Of a stretch of 22,208 nt of DNA, positions 13,472-21,071 are shown piece after piece. Made by a program: the position numbers and the translations under genes. The DNA is taken from the NCBI GenBank assembly GCA_030630165.1, contig DAOVNN010000005.1, forward strand, positions 1-22,208, given 5' to 3'. Numbering within the stretch: position 1 is the stretch's first letter; every line of letters starts with the position of its first letter. The notes under the pieces are model-generated. The model saw only the letters and a program-made list of their open reading frames with translations. It ran no database searches and was not told the DNA's origin. This DNA comes from Candidatus Krumholzibacteriota bacterium. GTDB lineage: Bacteria > Krumholzibacteriota > Krumholzibacteriia > Krumholzibacteriales > Krumholzibacteriaceae.

Positions 13472-15010
13472 ATGACTGTATTCGAATTGTTATCAGAAAG
13501 CGTGAAACTGTTTGCCGACAGGACCGCAGTTTCGCATGACGGGAAACACACGACCTTCGACCAGCTTTACCGGTCCTCGTGCCATCTGTCCGACCGTCTC
13601 GAAAAGCTCTCGCTCCCTCCGGAATCGCCGGTCGGCGTGCTGTTCGAGAATTCAGTGGAATACGTGATTGCGTTTTTCGCCGTTCTGAAGGCCGGATTCG
13701 TGATTGTACCGCTCGATACTTCGCTCGGCCCGGACAGCCTGAGATTCGTTCTGGCGGATTGTAACGCAAGAGCCCTCCTGGTCGACTCGAGATACCGCCG
13801 GATCCTTCCTGAACTGGTAGCGGGGGACTCCCCCGTCGAGCATATCTTCTCGGATAAGAAGATCAGCAGCGGGCGTGATGACCTTGAGGTCGAGCCCGTG
13901 GTCACTGTGACGGAAGAAGCGGTGCCGGATACCTGTTCCCAACCGGTTACCGGCACAACGGATGATAATAAACTGGCCGCCATCTTTTATACCTCGGGCA
14001 GCACCGGCAAGCCCAAGGGAGTAATGCTCTCGCATCGCAACCTGGTCAGCAATACACTGGCGACGATCGAGTACCTCAGGCTGACCATGGATGAAGCCAT
14101 AATGGTCATCCTGCCCTTCTATTACATCTACGGCAATTCCCTGCTTCTCACCCATGTCGGCTGCGGCGGCAGGGTCGTGATCGATAATCGTTTCCTGTAC
14201 CCGGAAGCTGTCCTCGACACAATGGAAAGCGAAGATGTGACAGGCTTCTCGGGAGTGCCCTCAAACTTCATGATCCTGATGGGCAAATCCACTTTCTTGA
14301 AACGCGAATTGAAGTCATTGAGATATTTCACGCAGGCCGGAGGCGCGATGGCGCCGGAGATCGTCAGGCAGCTTATGGATGCCTTCCCGACAAAAGAGAT
14401 CTTCATCATGTACGGACAGACCGAGGCCGCCCCGCGTGTGACCTGGCTTCCCCCGGATATGCTCGAGAGCAAACTGGGATCGATCGGCATCCCCGTACCG
14501 GGAGTTACCGTACTGGTCACGGACGAAGACGGGAACGAACTGCCTCCCGGCAAGGAGGGAGAGATCGTTGTGGACGGCCCCAATGTCATGCTGGGTTACT
14601 GGAACCACGAGGAAGAAGAGAGACAGGTCCTCAGGGACGGGCGACTGTTTACCGGCGATCTGGCCAAGAAAGACGAGGACGGCTACATCTTCGTCACGGG
14701 CCGCATGAAAGAGATCATCAAGACAGGCGGCAACCGGGTCAGCGTCAAGGAAGTCGAAGAATGCCTTATCGAAGATGAAAAGATCCTGGAAGTCGCTGTA
14801 TTCGGAGTGGATGATCCCATCCTAGGCGAGGCAATAAAGGCCATAATCGTTAACAAGAAGGGCTTCGATGCCGACGCAAAGGATATCTCCGACTTCTGCC
14901 GCGCACGGCTCGCGGCGCATAAAGTGCCCAAGGTAATAGAGTTTATCCAATCACTGCCAAAGACAAAATCAGGTAAAATCGATAAAAAGAAGCTGAAGAA
15001 CCAGAGTTGA
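13472..15010 (+). CDS. Class I adenylate-forming acyl-CoA/acyl-ACP ligase
   Basis: 512 residues, full-length ANL-family enzyme. Core motifs in order: FYTSGSTGKPKGVMLSH (172-188, ATP-binding loop), YGQTEAAPR (314-322), GEIVVDGPNVMLGYW (363-377), LFTGDLAKKDEDGYIFVTGR (392-411), the hinge at KEIIKTGGNRVSVKEVEECL (413-432), and PKTKSGKIDKKKL (496-508) with the catalytic Lys502. It activates a carboxylic acid as acyl-AMP and transfers it to a thiol. The ACP gene 47 bases upstream is the likely acceptor rather than CoA, an inference from position. The substrate cannot be read from the sequence; the pocket around 210-300 (LPFYYIYGNS, GFSGVPSNF, FTQAGGAMAPE) is of the medium/long-chain acyl ligase type. 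No good ribosome-binding site is visible at the ATG. Confidence 0.9.
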   Translation: MTVFELLSESVKLFADRTAVSHDGKHTTFDQLYRSSCHLSDRLEKLSLPPESPVGVLFENSVEYVIAFFAVLKAGFVIVPLDTSLGPDSLRFVLADCNARALLVDSRYRRILPELVAGDSPVEHIFSDKKISSGRDDLEVEPVVTVTEEAVPDTCSQPVTGTTDDNKLAAIFYTSGSTGKPKGVMLSHRNLVSNTLATIEYLRLTMDEAIMVILPFYYIYGNSLLLTHVGCGGRVVIDNRFLYPEAVLDTMESEDVTGFSGVPSNFMILMGKSTFLKRELKSLRYFTQAGGAMAPEIVRQLMDAFPTKEIFIMYGQTEAAPRVTWLPPDMLESKLGSIGIPVPGVTVLVTDEDGNELPPGKEGEIVVDGPNVMLGYWNHEEEERQVLRDGRLFTGDLAKKDEDGYIFVTGRMKEIIKTGGNRVSVKEVEECLIEDEKILEVAVFGVDDPILGEAIKAIIVNKKGFDADAKDISDFCRARLAAHKVPKVIEFIQSLPKTKSGKIDKKKLKNQS

Positions 15011-15032
15011 TAGAAGATAGAAAGGTCTGTCG

Positions 15033-16022
15033 ATGAAACCGATCAGGGATATTCTAAAGATAGACGCGCAGCGCGAGAGCGCAATCGTTCAGGATTTCAT
15101 GTCGGCACAGACGAAAGGGACACCCAAGAAAGACGGCATAATCGTGGGCGTAAGCGGCGGTATTGATTCAGCCGTGGTTGCCGCGCTGGCTGTAGCTGCC
15201 GTGGGAAAAGACAAGGTCTTCGGTTTGATACTTCCCGAAAAGGATTCAAGCCCTGATTCGGCTGAATTCGCCCAACTGGTCATCGACAGCCTCGGTATCC
15301 GGCATGACACGATGAATCTGACCGATGCCGTAGGCAGCTTCGGCGCTTACCGGACGAGAGATGAGATCATCAAGTCGATATTCCCCGAGTATGACGAAAG
15401 TTACAAATTCAACATAAGTCTGCCCCAGAACCTTCTCGAGGTTGACCGATACAATTTTTATACGCTTCGTATCGATGACGGTAAAGGCAACAAGGGTGAA
15501 AAACGCCTGGCGAAGAACCAGTTCCTCGCCATTACGGCCGCGGCCAACGTTAAGATCCGTTCCCGGATGATCGCCCTGTATTTCCTGGGCGAACAGATGA
15601 ACTACATGGTGGCCGGCACGACCAACAAGACGGAATTCCTGCTGGGTGATTTCTGCAAGTACGGCGATGGCGGAACCGATTATGAATGTGTTTCACATCT
15701 ATACAAATTGCAGATGTACCAGCTCGGCGATTTTTTCGGGACGCCCAAAGAGGTCATGGACCGGACTCCGAGCCCGGATACTTTCAGCCTGGCCATATCG
15801 GACAAGGATTTCTATTTCTGTCTGCCGTTTGACATCCTCGATCCACTGCTGTACGCATGGGAATACAAGCTGGATATCAATGCTGTAGCCGCGGAATTGG
15901 ACCTCGAACCCGAGCAGATCGAACGTGCCTACCATGATTTCGACTCCAAGCATTCAACGACCGAGCATATCCGGCAGCTCCCTCCCTCAATAGAACGCAA
16001 CTGGCCGGAGTACGTGGGATAA
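15033..16022 (+). CDS. NAD-synthetase-family ATP-dependent amidating enzyme, copy 2 (nadE-like)
   Basis: 329 residues, ATG start with GAAAGG seven bases upstream and only 22 bases after the ligase gene. The PP-loop is GVSGGIDSA (39-47), with DSSPDS, NVKIRSRM (172-179), VAGTTNKTE (193-201) and KYGDGGTD (209-216) at the same residue numbers as copy 1. The two align without a gap over about 320 residues with about 135 identities by hand count. It shares the extra segment (FPEYDESYK, NISLPQNLLEVDRYNFYTL). Unlike copy 1 it keeps the canonical C-terminal TEHxRQLPPS, but it has lost the usual ADLLP after the KYGDGG loop (reads TDYECV). The PTADL region reads PSPDTFSLAISDKDFYF. This complementary pattern hints at a heteromeric enzyme. 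One of the two might still provide NAD. Confidence 0.82.
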   Translation: MKPIRDILKIDAQRESAIVQDFMSAQTKGTPKKDGIIVGVSGGIDSAVVAALAVAAVGKDKVFGLILPEKDSSPDSAEFAQLVIDSLGIRHDTMNLTDAVGSFGAYRTRDEIIKSIFPEYDESYKFNISLPQNLLEVDRYNFYTLRIDDGKGNKGEKRLAKNQFLAITAAANVKIRSRMIALYFLGEQMNYMVAGTTNKTEFLLGDFCKYGDGGTDYECVSHLYKLQMYQLGDFFGTPKEVMDRTPSPDTFSLAISDKDFYFCLPFDILDPLLYAWEYKLDINAVAAELDLEPEQIERAYHDFDSKHSTTEHIRQLPPSIERNWPEYVG

Positions 16023-16056
16023 TCCTCGCGATGATTGAGTTCGCTCGGGGGGCAGG

Positions 16057-17037
16057 TCACTCCAGAAGCAGATCGTCAAAATAGAGGACCATTGGCTGTT
16101 GCGGCTCGATGAGAAACAGGTGGATCACCTGAATCGACGACAGATCCAGCAGTCGTTTCGTCGGACTATTTTCTATCTCCGCCATAGGGATTCTTACTTC
16201 ATTATGCCCCGGATGAATCTTTACTTCACCGTTATAGCGGTCGTGATAGCTCGCCCTAATACAATCCTTGATCATAAGATAAAGGGTTACTGAAGATTCT
16301 GCGCGAGAAAAGACATCCAGTGTCAGGGCCTTATACCCACGCCAGTCGAGATAGGGCCCCTTTAACTCCAGGCCAGGATACTTTGCCGGGAAAAACGTGA
16401 CTTCAGCGACCTGCGAATTGTGGCTGGACCATTCATCTGGAGGGTCGACATATTCCAACACAGCGCGTGACGATTCTATGAACTCTTTCTCAAGGTGACT
16501 TTCAAAGGTGTACATCTTCGGGAATGAGGTCCGGCGATACCAGCTTGCCGCGGCCCCTGTGATCACTGGAATCCCTACACCTATTATTATTAAAACAGCT
16601 GCGATACGGACCGGTACTTTAACCAGTCCCTGCAACCGTTTTTCCTCGTCTGAAACTCGTGGATCGATGGAAAAATAAAAAGCCAGAAAAGCCGTAGCTC
16701 CGACAATATCATAGACCCAATCCGATAAGTCCGCATTGCGGGCAGAGGATATTTGCAGGTATTCCGAGATTGCACCCAGGCCGACGGTTCCGAACCAGGC
16801 AATGGCGTACTTGGGCAGCGCGCTGAGGCGCTGTCCGACAGATAGATGTAATAACCATAATATGATAATGGCTATAACACCGAACAGCGGGGCGTGACCG
16901 AAATTCCAGGCCCTTCCCCATAAAAGTGACTGCGATCCAAACCTCAACTTGTGTAAAAACATCATCAGCGAGATAACAGCTGCCATCAGCGCCGCGATTC
17001 CAAGCAATCTCTTTATCCACACCGGTGTAATATTCAT
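16057..17037 (-). CDS. VanZ-family membrane protein with a C-terminal CIA30/carbohydrate-binding-like domain
   Basis: 326 residues. The N-terminal half has about five membrane segments (11-28, 46-64, 76-92, 108-123, 145-165) with the VanZ pattern FGHAPLFG (46-53), GAISEYLQ (88-95) and the charged R-NADLSDWVYDIVGA. Residues about 170-326 are soluble and end in SSIQVIHLFLIEPQQPMVLYFDDLLLE, with WRGYKALTLDVFSRAESSVTLYLMIKD before it. This looks like a galactose-binding/CIA30-type beta-sandwich, probably outside the membrane. VanZ proteins are linked to envelope or polysaccharide functions without a known reaction. The gene starts about 21 bases after tatC stops, with a weak ribosome-binding site. 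It converges on nadE-like 2, whose stop is about 34 bases away with no clear terminator between. Confidence 0.75.
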   Translation of the reverse strand: MNITPVWIKRLLGIAALMAAVISLMMFLHKLRFGSQSLLWGRAWNFGHAPLFGVIAIIILWLLHLSVGQRLSALPKYAIAWFGTVGLGAISEYLQISSARNADLSDWVYDIVGATAFLAFYFSIDPRVSDEEKRLQGLVKVPVRIAAVLIIIGVGIPVITGAAASWYRRTSFPKMYTFESHLEKEFIESSRAVLEYVDPPDEWSSHNSQVAEVTFFPAKYPGLELKGPYLDWRGYKALTLDVFSRAESSVTLYLMIKDCIRASYHDRYNGEVKIHPGHNEVRIPMAEIENSPTKRLLDLSSIQVIHLFLIEPQQPMVLYFDDLLLE

Positions 17038-17058
17038 AATCTTATTGAAGCCTCAGGA

Positions 17059-17823
17059 TCACTCGGCGTTCTCCTCTTCCTCTCCTTCCTCCTCCCGCTG
17101 CTTCCTCCTCTTCTCAAAGATCAGTGACAGCAGAACGCTCCCCATAAAGAGAAACACGAGCGGAATCGCCATCATCAGCTGCGACGCAGGGTCGGGTGGG
17201 GTGAGAATTGCCCCCGTGATGAATATTATGACGATCGCGTAGCGCCACTTGCGGAGCAGAGTCCTCGGCGACACCACTCCGATCCAGGTAAGGAAAATGA
17301 TTGCCAGGGGCAGCTGGAAGACTACCCCGAAAGCGAAACACAGGCGCGCGACGAACTCGAAGTATTTCGACACCGAGATGAGCGGCTCGAGCATCTCGGT
17401 CCCGAACCTGAGAAGAAATCCAAGGACGATCGGAACCATCACCCAGTAGGCAAAAAGCGCCCCGGTGTAGAAAAGAATCGCTGAGGGGGCGATCATCGGG
17501 ATGATGATCCGTTTCTCACGGGAGAACAGGCCGGGAGAGATGAACGCCCATGTCTTGAACAAGGCAAACGGGAACGCAATCAGCGCTCCGGTGATGAAGC
17601 TCAGCTTGAGCCTCACCATGAAGGCCTCGATCGGCGCGTTGAAATAGAGGTTCTCGACCGGAATGGTCGAAAGAAGAAAATCGAGAAGATGGCCAGAGAA
17701 AAACCAGAGCACTATCGAGGTCCCGAGCCACACGGCGAGGATCCATATGATCGTCGACCGCAAAACGAGGAGATGGTCGAGAAATCCCATCTCCCTGAGG
17801 TTCTCTCCACTATTTGACAACAC
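17059..17823 (-). CDS. tatC: Sec-independent protein translocase subunit TatC
   Basis: 254 residues with six predicted membrane helices and the family landmarks FLDHLLVLR, FKTWAFISPGLFSREKR, AFGVVFQLPLAIIFLTWIGVVSP and TGAILTPPDPASQ, ending in a charged tail rich in Glu and Arg. TatC is the membrane receptor for twin-arginine signal peptides and exports folded proteins. The start is uncertain: GTG at 17821-17823 is the longest, TTG one codon later has better spacing from GGGAGG, and the ATG at 17788-17790 gives the classic MxFLDHL start. Two acidic residues usually conserved are changed: Glu15 (E. coli numbering) is Val in HLLVLR, and Glu170 is Gln in FQLP; Glu103 is kept in SREKR. tatA/tatB are not in the window. 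Confidence 0.95.
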   Translation of the reverse strand: MLSNSGENLREMGFLDHLLVLRSTIIWILAVWLGTSIVLWFFSGHLLDFLLSTIPVENLYFNAPIEAFMVRLKLSFITGALIAFPFALFKTWAFISPGLFSREKRIIIPMIAPSAILFYTGALFAYWVMVPIVLGFLLRFGTEMLEPLISVSKYFEFVARLCFAFGVVFQLPLAIIFLTWIGVVSPRTLLRKWRYAIVIIFITGAILTPPDPASQLMMAIPLVFLFMGSVLLSLIFEKRRKQREEEGEEEENAE

Positions 17824-17845
17824 GCCTCCCTGGCCATATCGACGC

Positions 17846-18691
17846 TTACTTCTCCAGCTTTATCTTGTGGGATTCGACCGTGGTGACGTCATTTTCGGTC
17901 TCTTTGCCGTATTCGTCCGCACTGATCATCTTGCCCTTGACCTCGGTGCTGTTCTCGCCCTCGACGATATATCCGCCATCAAGTGCGATATAGATCTTTC
18001 GGTTCGACTTGGCCTTGCCGTCGAATATTCCCTGCGGATTCTCTGAATGGACCTCTACCTCGGCCTTGCCCTCAATCTCGGCGACCATGATGCCGTTCTT
18101 CTTTTCGATCTTCTTCAGCTTGAACTCGCCCAAGCCCTTTACCTTGTAGACCTCGCCGTCTTTACCCGGGCTATCCTTGTCGATCGGAATGGTCCAGGTC
18201 GATCCGGGACCGACCGCTTCCTCCGGCAGCTTGAAGAACCACTTTTTCATATAGCTGTCCAGCGCGCGGCCCTTCTTGACGCCCATTATAAATCCAAGCG
18301 CCTCGATGACTTCGCCCCTCGGGTCTACTTCTACCTTGATCGTCCTGCCCTCGGGCTTCACGCGGGGGTCCTGCTCGATAAGGGTACCCATCCTCATCAT
18401 CTTGGTCGACGATTTCGTGAACGTGACCGACATCCTGGAATTGCCGTTTTCGAGAACCTCGAGAAGTGACATCTCGACTTCCTGCCCCGTGATAGTCTCG
18501 AAGCTATACGGACCGTAGAATACCTGGTTGCGGGAATCGCCCTTGTACTTGAACAGCTTCCCCTCCTCAGGAACGAAGCGGAGGGTCACCATCTCCCCAT
18601 CCTCCGCGGCGGCCGGCAGGACCAGAACGGGGAGAATGAAGATGGAGACGATTAAAAACAACACAGCGGAGCGGGAAACTGATCTGGTCAT
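17846..18691 (-). CDS. Exported protein of unknown function (DUF6263-like)
   Basis: 281 residues from the ATG at 18689-18691, which has GGAGG ten bases upstream. An upstream extension of 20 codons has no support. Residues 1-30 form a Sec signal (MTRSVSRS, a long hydrophobic run, then PAAAED). The mature part is predicted beta-rich: VTLRFVPEEGKLFKYKGDSRNQVFYG, VDPRGEVIEALGF, a central WFFKLPEEAVGPGSTWTIP and a C-terminal DVTTVESHKIKLEK. The motif of a property value followed by 'LPEEAVGPGSTW' recalls periplasmic or outer-membrane-associated proteins of the DUF6263 kind; I am not sure of the family. It lies between nrdR and tatC on the same strand, with only 22 bases to tatC. Confidence 0.75.
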   Translation of the reverse strand: MTRSVSRSAVLFLIVSIFILPVLVLPAAAEDGEMVTLRFVPEEGKLFKYKGDSRNQVFYGPYSFETITGQEVEMSLLEVLENGNSRMSVTFTKSSTKMMRMGTLIEQDPRVKPEGRTIKVEVDPRGEVIEALGFIMGVKKGRALDSYMKKWFFKLPEEAVGPGSTWTIPIDKDSPGKDGEVYKVKGLGEFKLKKIEKKNGIMVAEIEGKAEVEVHSENPQGIFDGKAKSNRKIYIALDGGYIVEGENSTEVKGKMISADEYGKETENDVTTVESHKIKLEK

Positions 18692-18807
18692 GGCCTGCCT
18701 ACCTCCAGGAAAAATCGGGGGGAGTCCCGTTACGGGCTCGTACAAAGACAATCTACATGATTCGCATCGAAGGGGAAAGCGGCAATCGCACCTGCCGTTC
18801 CGGCTGC

Positions 18808-19266
18808 CTAGTCGCCACTCTCGAGCAGTCCGCGAAGCTCCATGAGGAACTGCTGAACGTCCTTGAAGTCTCGATAGACCGAGGCAAACCTGACGTAAGC
18901 GACCTGGTCGAGCGCGGCGAGCCGCTTCATCACCTCGTTACCGATCTCCGCGGTCGGGACCTCGTCGCGTATGTTGGCCGAAACCGTCTTCTCCACCTCG
19001 TCGACGAGTTTCTCGAGCGTCTCCACCGAAACAGGACGCTTCTCACACGCCCTCAGGAGCCCGCTGAGAACCTTCTCGCGCGAGTAGTGCTCCCTTCGGC
19101 CGTCCTTCTTGACGACCATGAAGGGCCTCAGCTCGACATACTCATAAGTGGTAAATCTGTGTCCGCAAGATAAGCATTCGCGGCGCCTTCGCACCGCCGA
19201 GTTCTCTTTCGTCGACCTGCTGTCAACGACCTTGTCCTCTTCATGTCCGCAGGAGGGGCAGCGCAT
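18808..19266 (-). CDS. nrdR: Transcriptional repressor NrdR
   Basis: 152 residues, standard length. The N-terminal zinc ribbon has Cys3, Cys6, Cys31 and Cys34 (MRCPSCGHEE ... ECLSCGHRFTT), followed by the ATP-cone beginning near RPFMVVKKDGRREHYSREKVLSGLLRAC and ending with YVRFASVYRDFKDVQQFLMEL. NrdR senses dATP/ATP and represses ribonucleotide reductase genes. No ribonucleotide reductase gene or clear NrdR box is visible in the window. The gene follows dCMP deaminase by about 35 bases in a run concerned with deoxynucleotide and one-carbon metabolism, a common arrangement. Confidence 0.97.
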   Translation of the reverse strand: MRCPSCGHEEDKVVDSRSTKENSAVRRRRECLSCGHRFTTYEYVELRPFMVVKKDGRREHYSREKVLSGLLRACEKRPVSVETLEKLVDEVEKTVSANIRDEVPTAEIGNEVMKRLAALDQVAYVRFASVYRDFKDVQQFLMELRGLLESGD

Positions 19267-19301
19267 TTTCCGCCTCCATGTTCAGCCTCCCGGTCCCCGG
19301 A

Positions 19302-19766
19302 TCAGCTGCCGGATACCGGTTCAAGTGCGAGATAGACCGTCTCTATTCCCGATTCGCGGATGAGCTTCTCGCCGAGCTCGTCGGGATATCTCTTGCCAAG
19401 CACCAGCCGCCTGATACCGGAATTGATTATCATCTTTGTGCAGGTCGAGCAAGGAGAATCGGTACAGTACATCGTCGCGCCTTCCATGCTCGTGCCGCTA
19501 CCAGCAGCCTGGATGATCGCGTTCTGCTCGGCATGGGCGCCCCGGCAGAGCTCATGGCGTTCCCCGGAGGGTATACCCAGCTCCTCGCGGAGGCAGCCGA
19601 TCTCGAGGCAGTGCTTGAGGCCCTTCGGCGCCCCGTTGTAACCGGTGGACACGATTTTCTTGTCCTTCACGATCGTCGCCCCGACCATGCGCCTCAAGCA
19701 GGTGGAACGCTGTGCCACCAGCATGGTGATCTTCATGAAATATTCGTCCCAGGTCGGTCTCTTCAC
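19302..19766 (-). CDS. dCMP deaminase (ComEB-type cytidine/deoxycytidylate deaminase)
   Basis: 154 residues, GTG start with AGGAG seven bases upstream. The zinc-dependent deaminase motif is complete: His78-Ala79-Glu80 (CRGAHAEQNAI) and PCSTC with Cys106 and Cys109. STCLRRMVGATIVKDKKIVSTGYNGAPKG is the usual start of the dCMP group and includes the nucleotide-phosphate-binding region. It converts dCMP to dUMP for thymidylate synthesis. It starts 12 bases after the glyA stop, so the two are co-transcribed; glyA supplies methylene-tetrahydrofolate, the methyl donor for the same dTMP step. Confidence 0.95.
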   Translation of the reverse strand: MKRPTWDEYFMKITMLVAQRSTCLRRMVGATIVKDKKIVSTGYNGAPKGLKHCLEIGCLREELGIPSGERHELCRGAHAEQNAIIQAAGSGTSMEGATMYCTDSPCSTCTKMIINSGIRRLVLGKRYPDELGEKLIRESGIETVYLALEPVSGS

Positions 19767-19778
19767 CAGGCTTCTCCT

Positions 19779-21035
19779 CTATTCGTACAGTGGGAACCTC
19801 TTCACGAGGTCCGCGACCTTTCCCTTTACCGATTCGATCACGTCGGCATTCTCAAGGTCTCCGAGGACCTCGGCCATCATGCCTCCGACCTCGTCCATCT
19901 CGGTTTCCTTCATGCCCCTCGTCGTGAGAGCGGGCGTCCCGACCCTGATACCCGAGGTGACGAACGGGGACTGCTTGTCAAACGGGACGGTATTCTTGTT
20001 CACCGTGATACCGGCCTTATGCAGCGCCTTCGCCGCTTCCTTGCCGGTCAGTCCCTTCACCGTAAGGTCGACAAGGAAGAGATGATTGTCCGTGCCGCCA
20101 CTCACTACGTCGAACCCCTTCTCCACGATCACCGCAGCGAGCCTGGCGGCATTGGCCACCGTCTGCGCCTGGTACTCCTTGAACTCGCCTGTCATCGCTT
20201 CCTTGAAGCAGACCGCCTTGGCCGCGATGGCGTGCATGAACGGGCCGCCCTGTGTGCCGGGAAAGTTGTACTTGTCTACGTCCTTCGCATACTGCTCGCG
20301 GCAGAGTATCAATCCTCCGCGCGGGCCGCGAAGAGTCTTGTGAGTCGTCGAGGTGACAATATCAGCAAACGGAACGGGGCTCGGGTGGACGTCTGCCGCC
20401 ACGAGACCGGCTATGTGGGCGATATCGACCATCAGCATCGCTCCAACGCCGTCGCAGATCGCGCGAAGGCGCTCCCAGTCCCAGAACCTCGGGTAGGCGC
20501 TCGCGCCGGCGACGAACAGCTTCGGCTTGACCTTGTTCGCCTGCTTCTCGATCGTATCGTAGTTGAGGACCTTCGTCTCGGGATCGACCTCGTACGGGAC
20601 GACGTTGTAGAACATGCCTGAAAAGTTGACAGGATGGCCGTGCGAGAGATGACCGCCGTGCGAGAGGCTCAGGCCCATTATCGTATCGCCCGGCTGGATC
20701 AACGCGAGATAAGCGGTAATGTTGGCCTGGGTGCCCGAGTGAGGCTGGACATTGGCGTAGTCGGCTCCGAAGAGCTCCTTCGCCCTGTCGCGCGCGATGT
20801 CCTCCGCCCTGTCGACCCACTTGCAGCCGCGGTAGTAGCGCTTTCGCGGGTACCCCTCGGCATACTTGTTCTGCATCGGGTTGCTCAGCGCGGCCAGGAC
20901 CGCTTTGCTTGTGAAATTCTCACTCGCGATCAGCTCGAGCTGCCCCTGCTGCCTGGCCAGCTCGCCCCTCATCGTCTCCATTATCTCCGGATCTGTCTTC
21001 TCGAGATAAGGAAACAGGTTCTCGTCGTACAGCAT
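19779..21035 (-). CDS. glyA: Serine hydroxymethyltransferase
   Basis: 418 residues from the ATG at 21033-21035, which has AAGGGG eight bases upstream; a GTG 18 bases earlier lacks such a site. The PLP-dependent enzyme interconverts serine and glycine and makes methylene-tetrahydrofolate. Family motifs are intact: ELIASENFTS near residue 35, NKYAEGYPRKRYYRG, NVQPHSGTQAN, MVDIAHIAGLVA and STTHKTLRGPRGG, with the PLP-binding lysine at about 233. It sits between rpiB and dCMP deaminase, a frequent order in bacteria. A long open frame runs antisense through it, which is a composition shadow. Confidence 0.97.
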   Translation of the reverse strand: MLYDENLFPYLEKTDPEIMETMRGELARQQGQLELIASENFTSKAVLAALSNPMQNKYAEGYPRKRYYRGCKWVDRAEDIARDRAKELFGADYANVQPHSGTQANITAYLALIQPGDTIMGLSLSHGGHLSHGHPVNFSGMFYNVVPYEVDPETKVLNYDTIEKQANKVKPKLFVAGASAYPRFWDWERLRAICDGVGAMLMVDIAHIAGLVAADVHPSPVPFADIVTSTTHKTLRGPRGGLILCREQYAKDVDKYNFPGTQGGPFMHAIAAKAVCFKEAMTGEFKEYQAQTVANAARLAAVIVEKGFDVVSGGTDNHLFLVDLTVKGLTGKEAAKALHKAGITVNKNTVPFDKQSPFVTSGIRVGTPALTTRGMKETEMDEVGGMMAEVLGDLENADVIESVKGKVADLVKRFPLYE

Positions 21036-21071
21036 CTCAAAAGCCCCTTCCACCGGGCCGCCGCCCGGTCT

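Noticed and set aside
18692..18807. Possible promoter or terminator between nrdR and the exported protein
   Set aside because: CCCG-TAA-CGGG is only four base pairs with no adjacent T-tract, and no -35/-10 pair with good spacing was found.
19278..20621. Long plus-strand open frame (447 codons) antisense to glyA and dCMP deaminase
   Set aside because: Both opposite-strand genes are clear family members; the frame is His/Arg/Leu-rich with no domain, as expected for the complement of GC-rich coding DNA.
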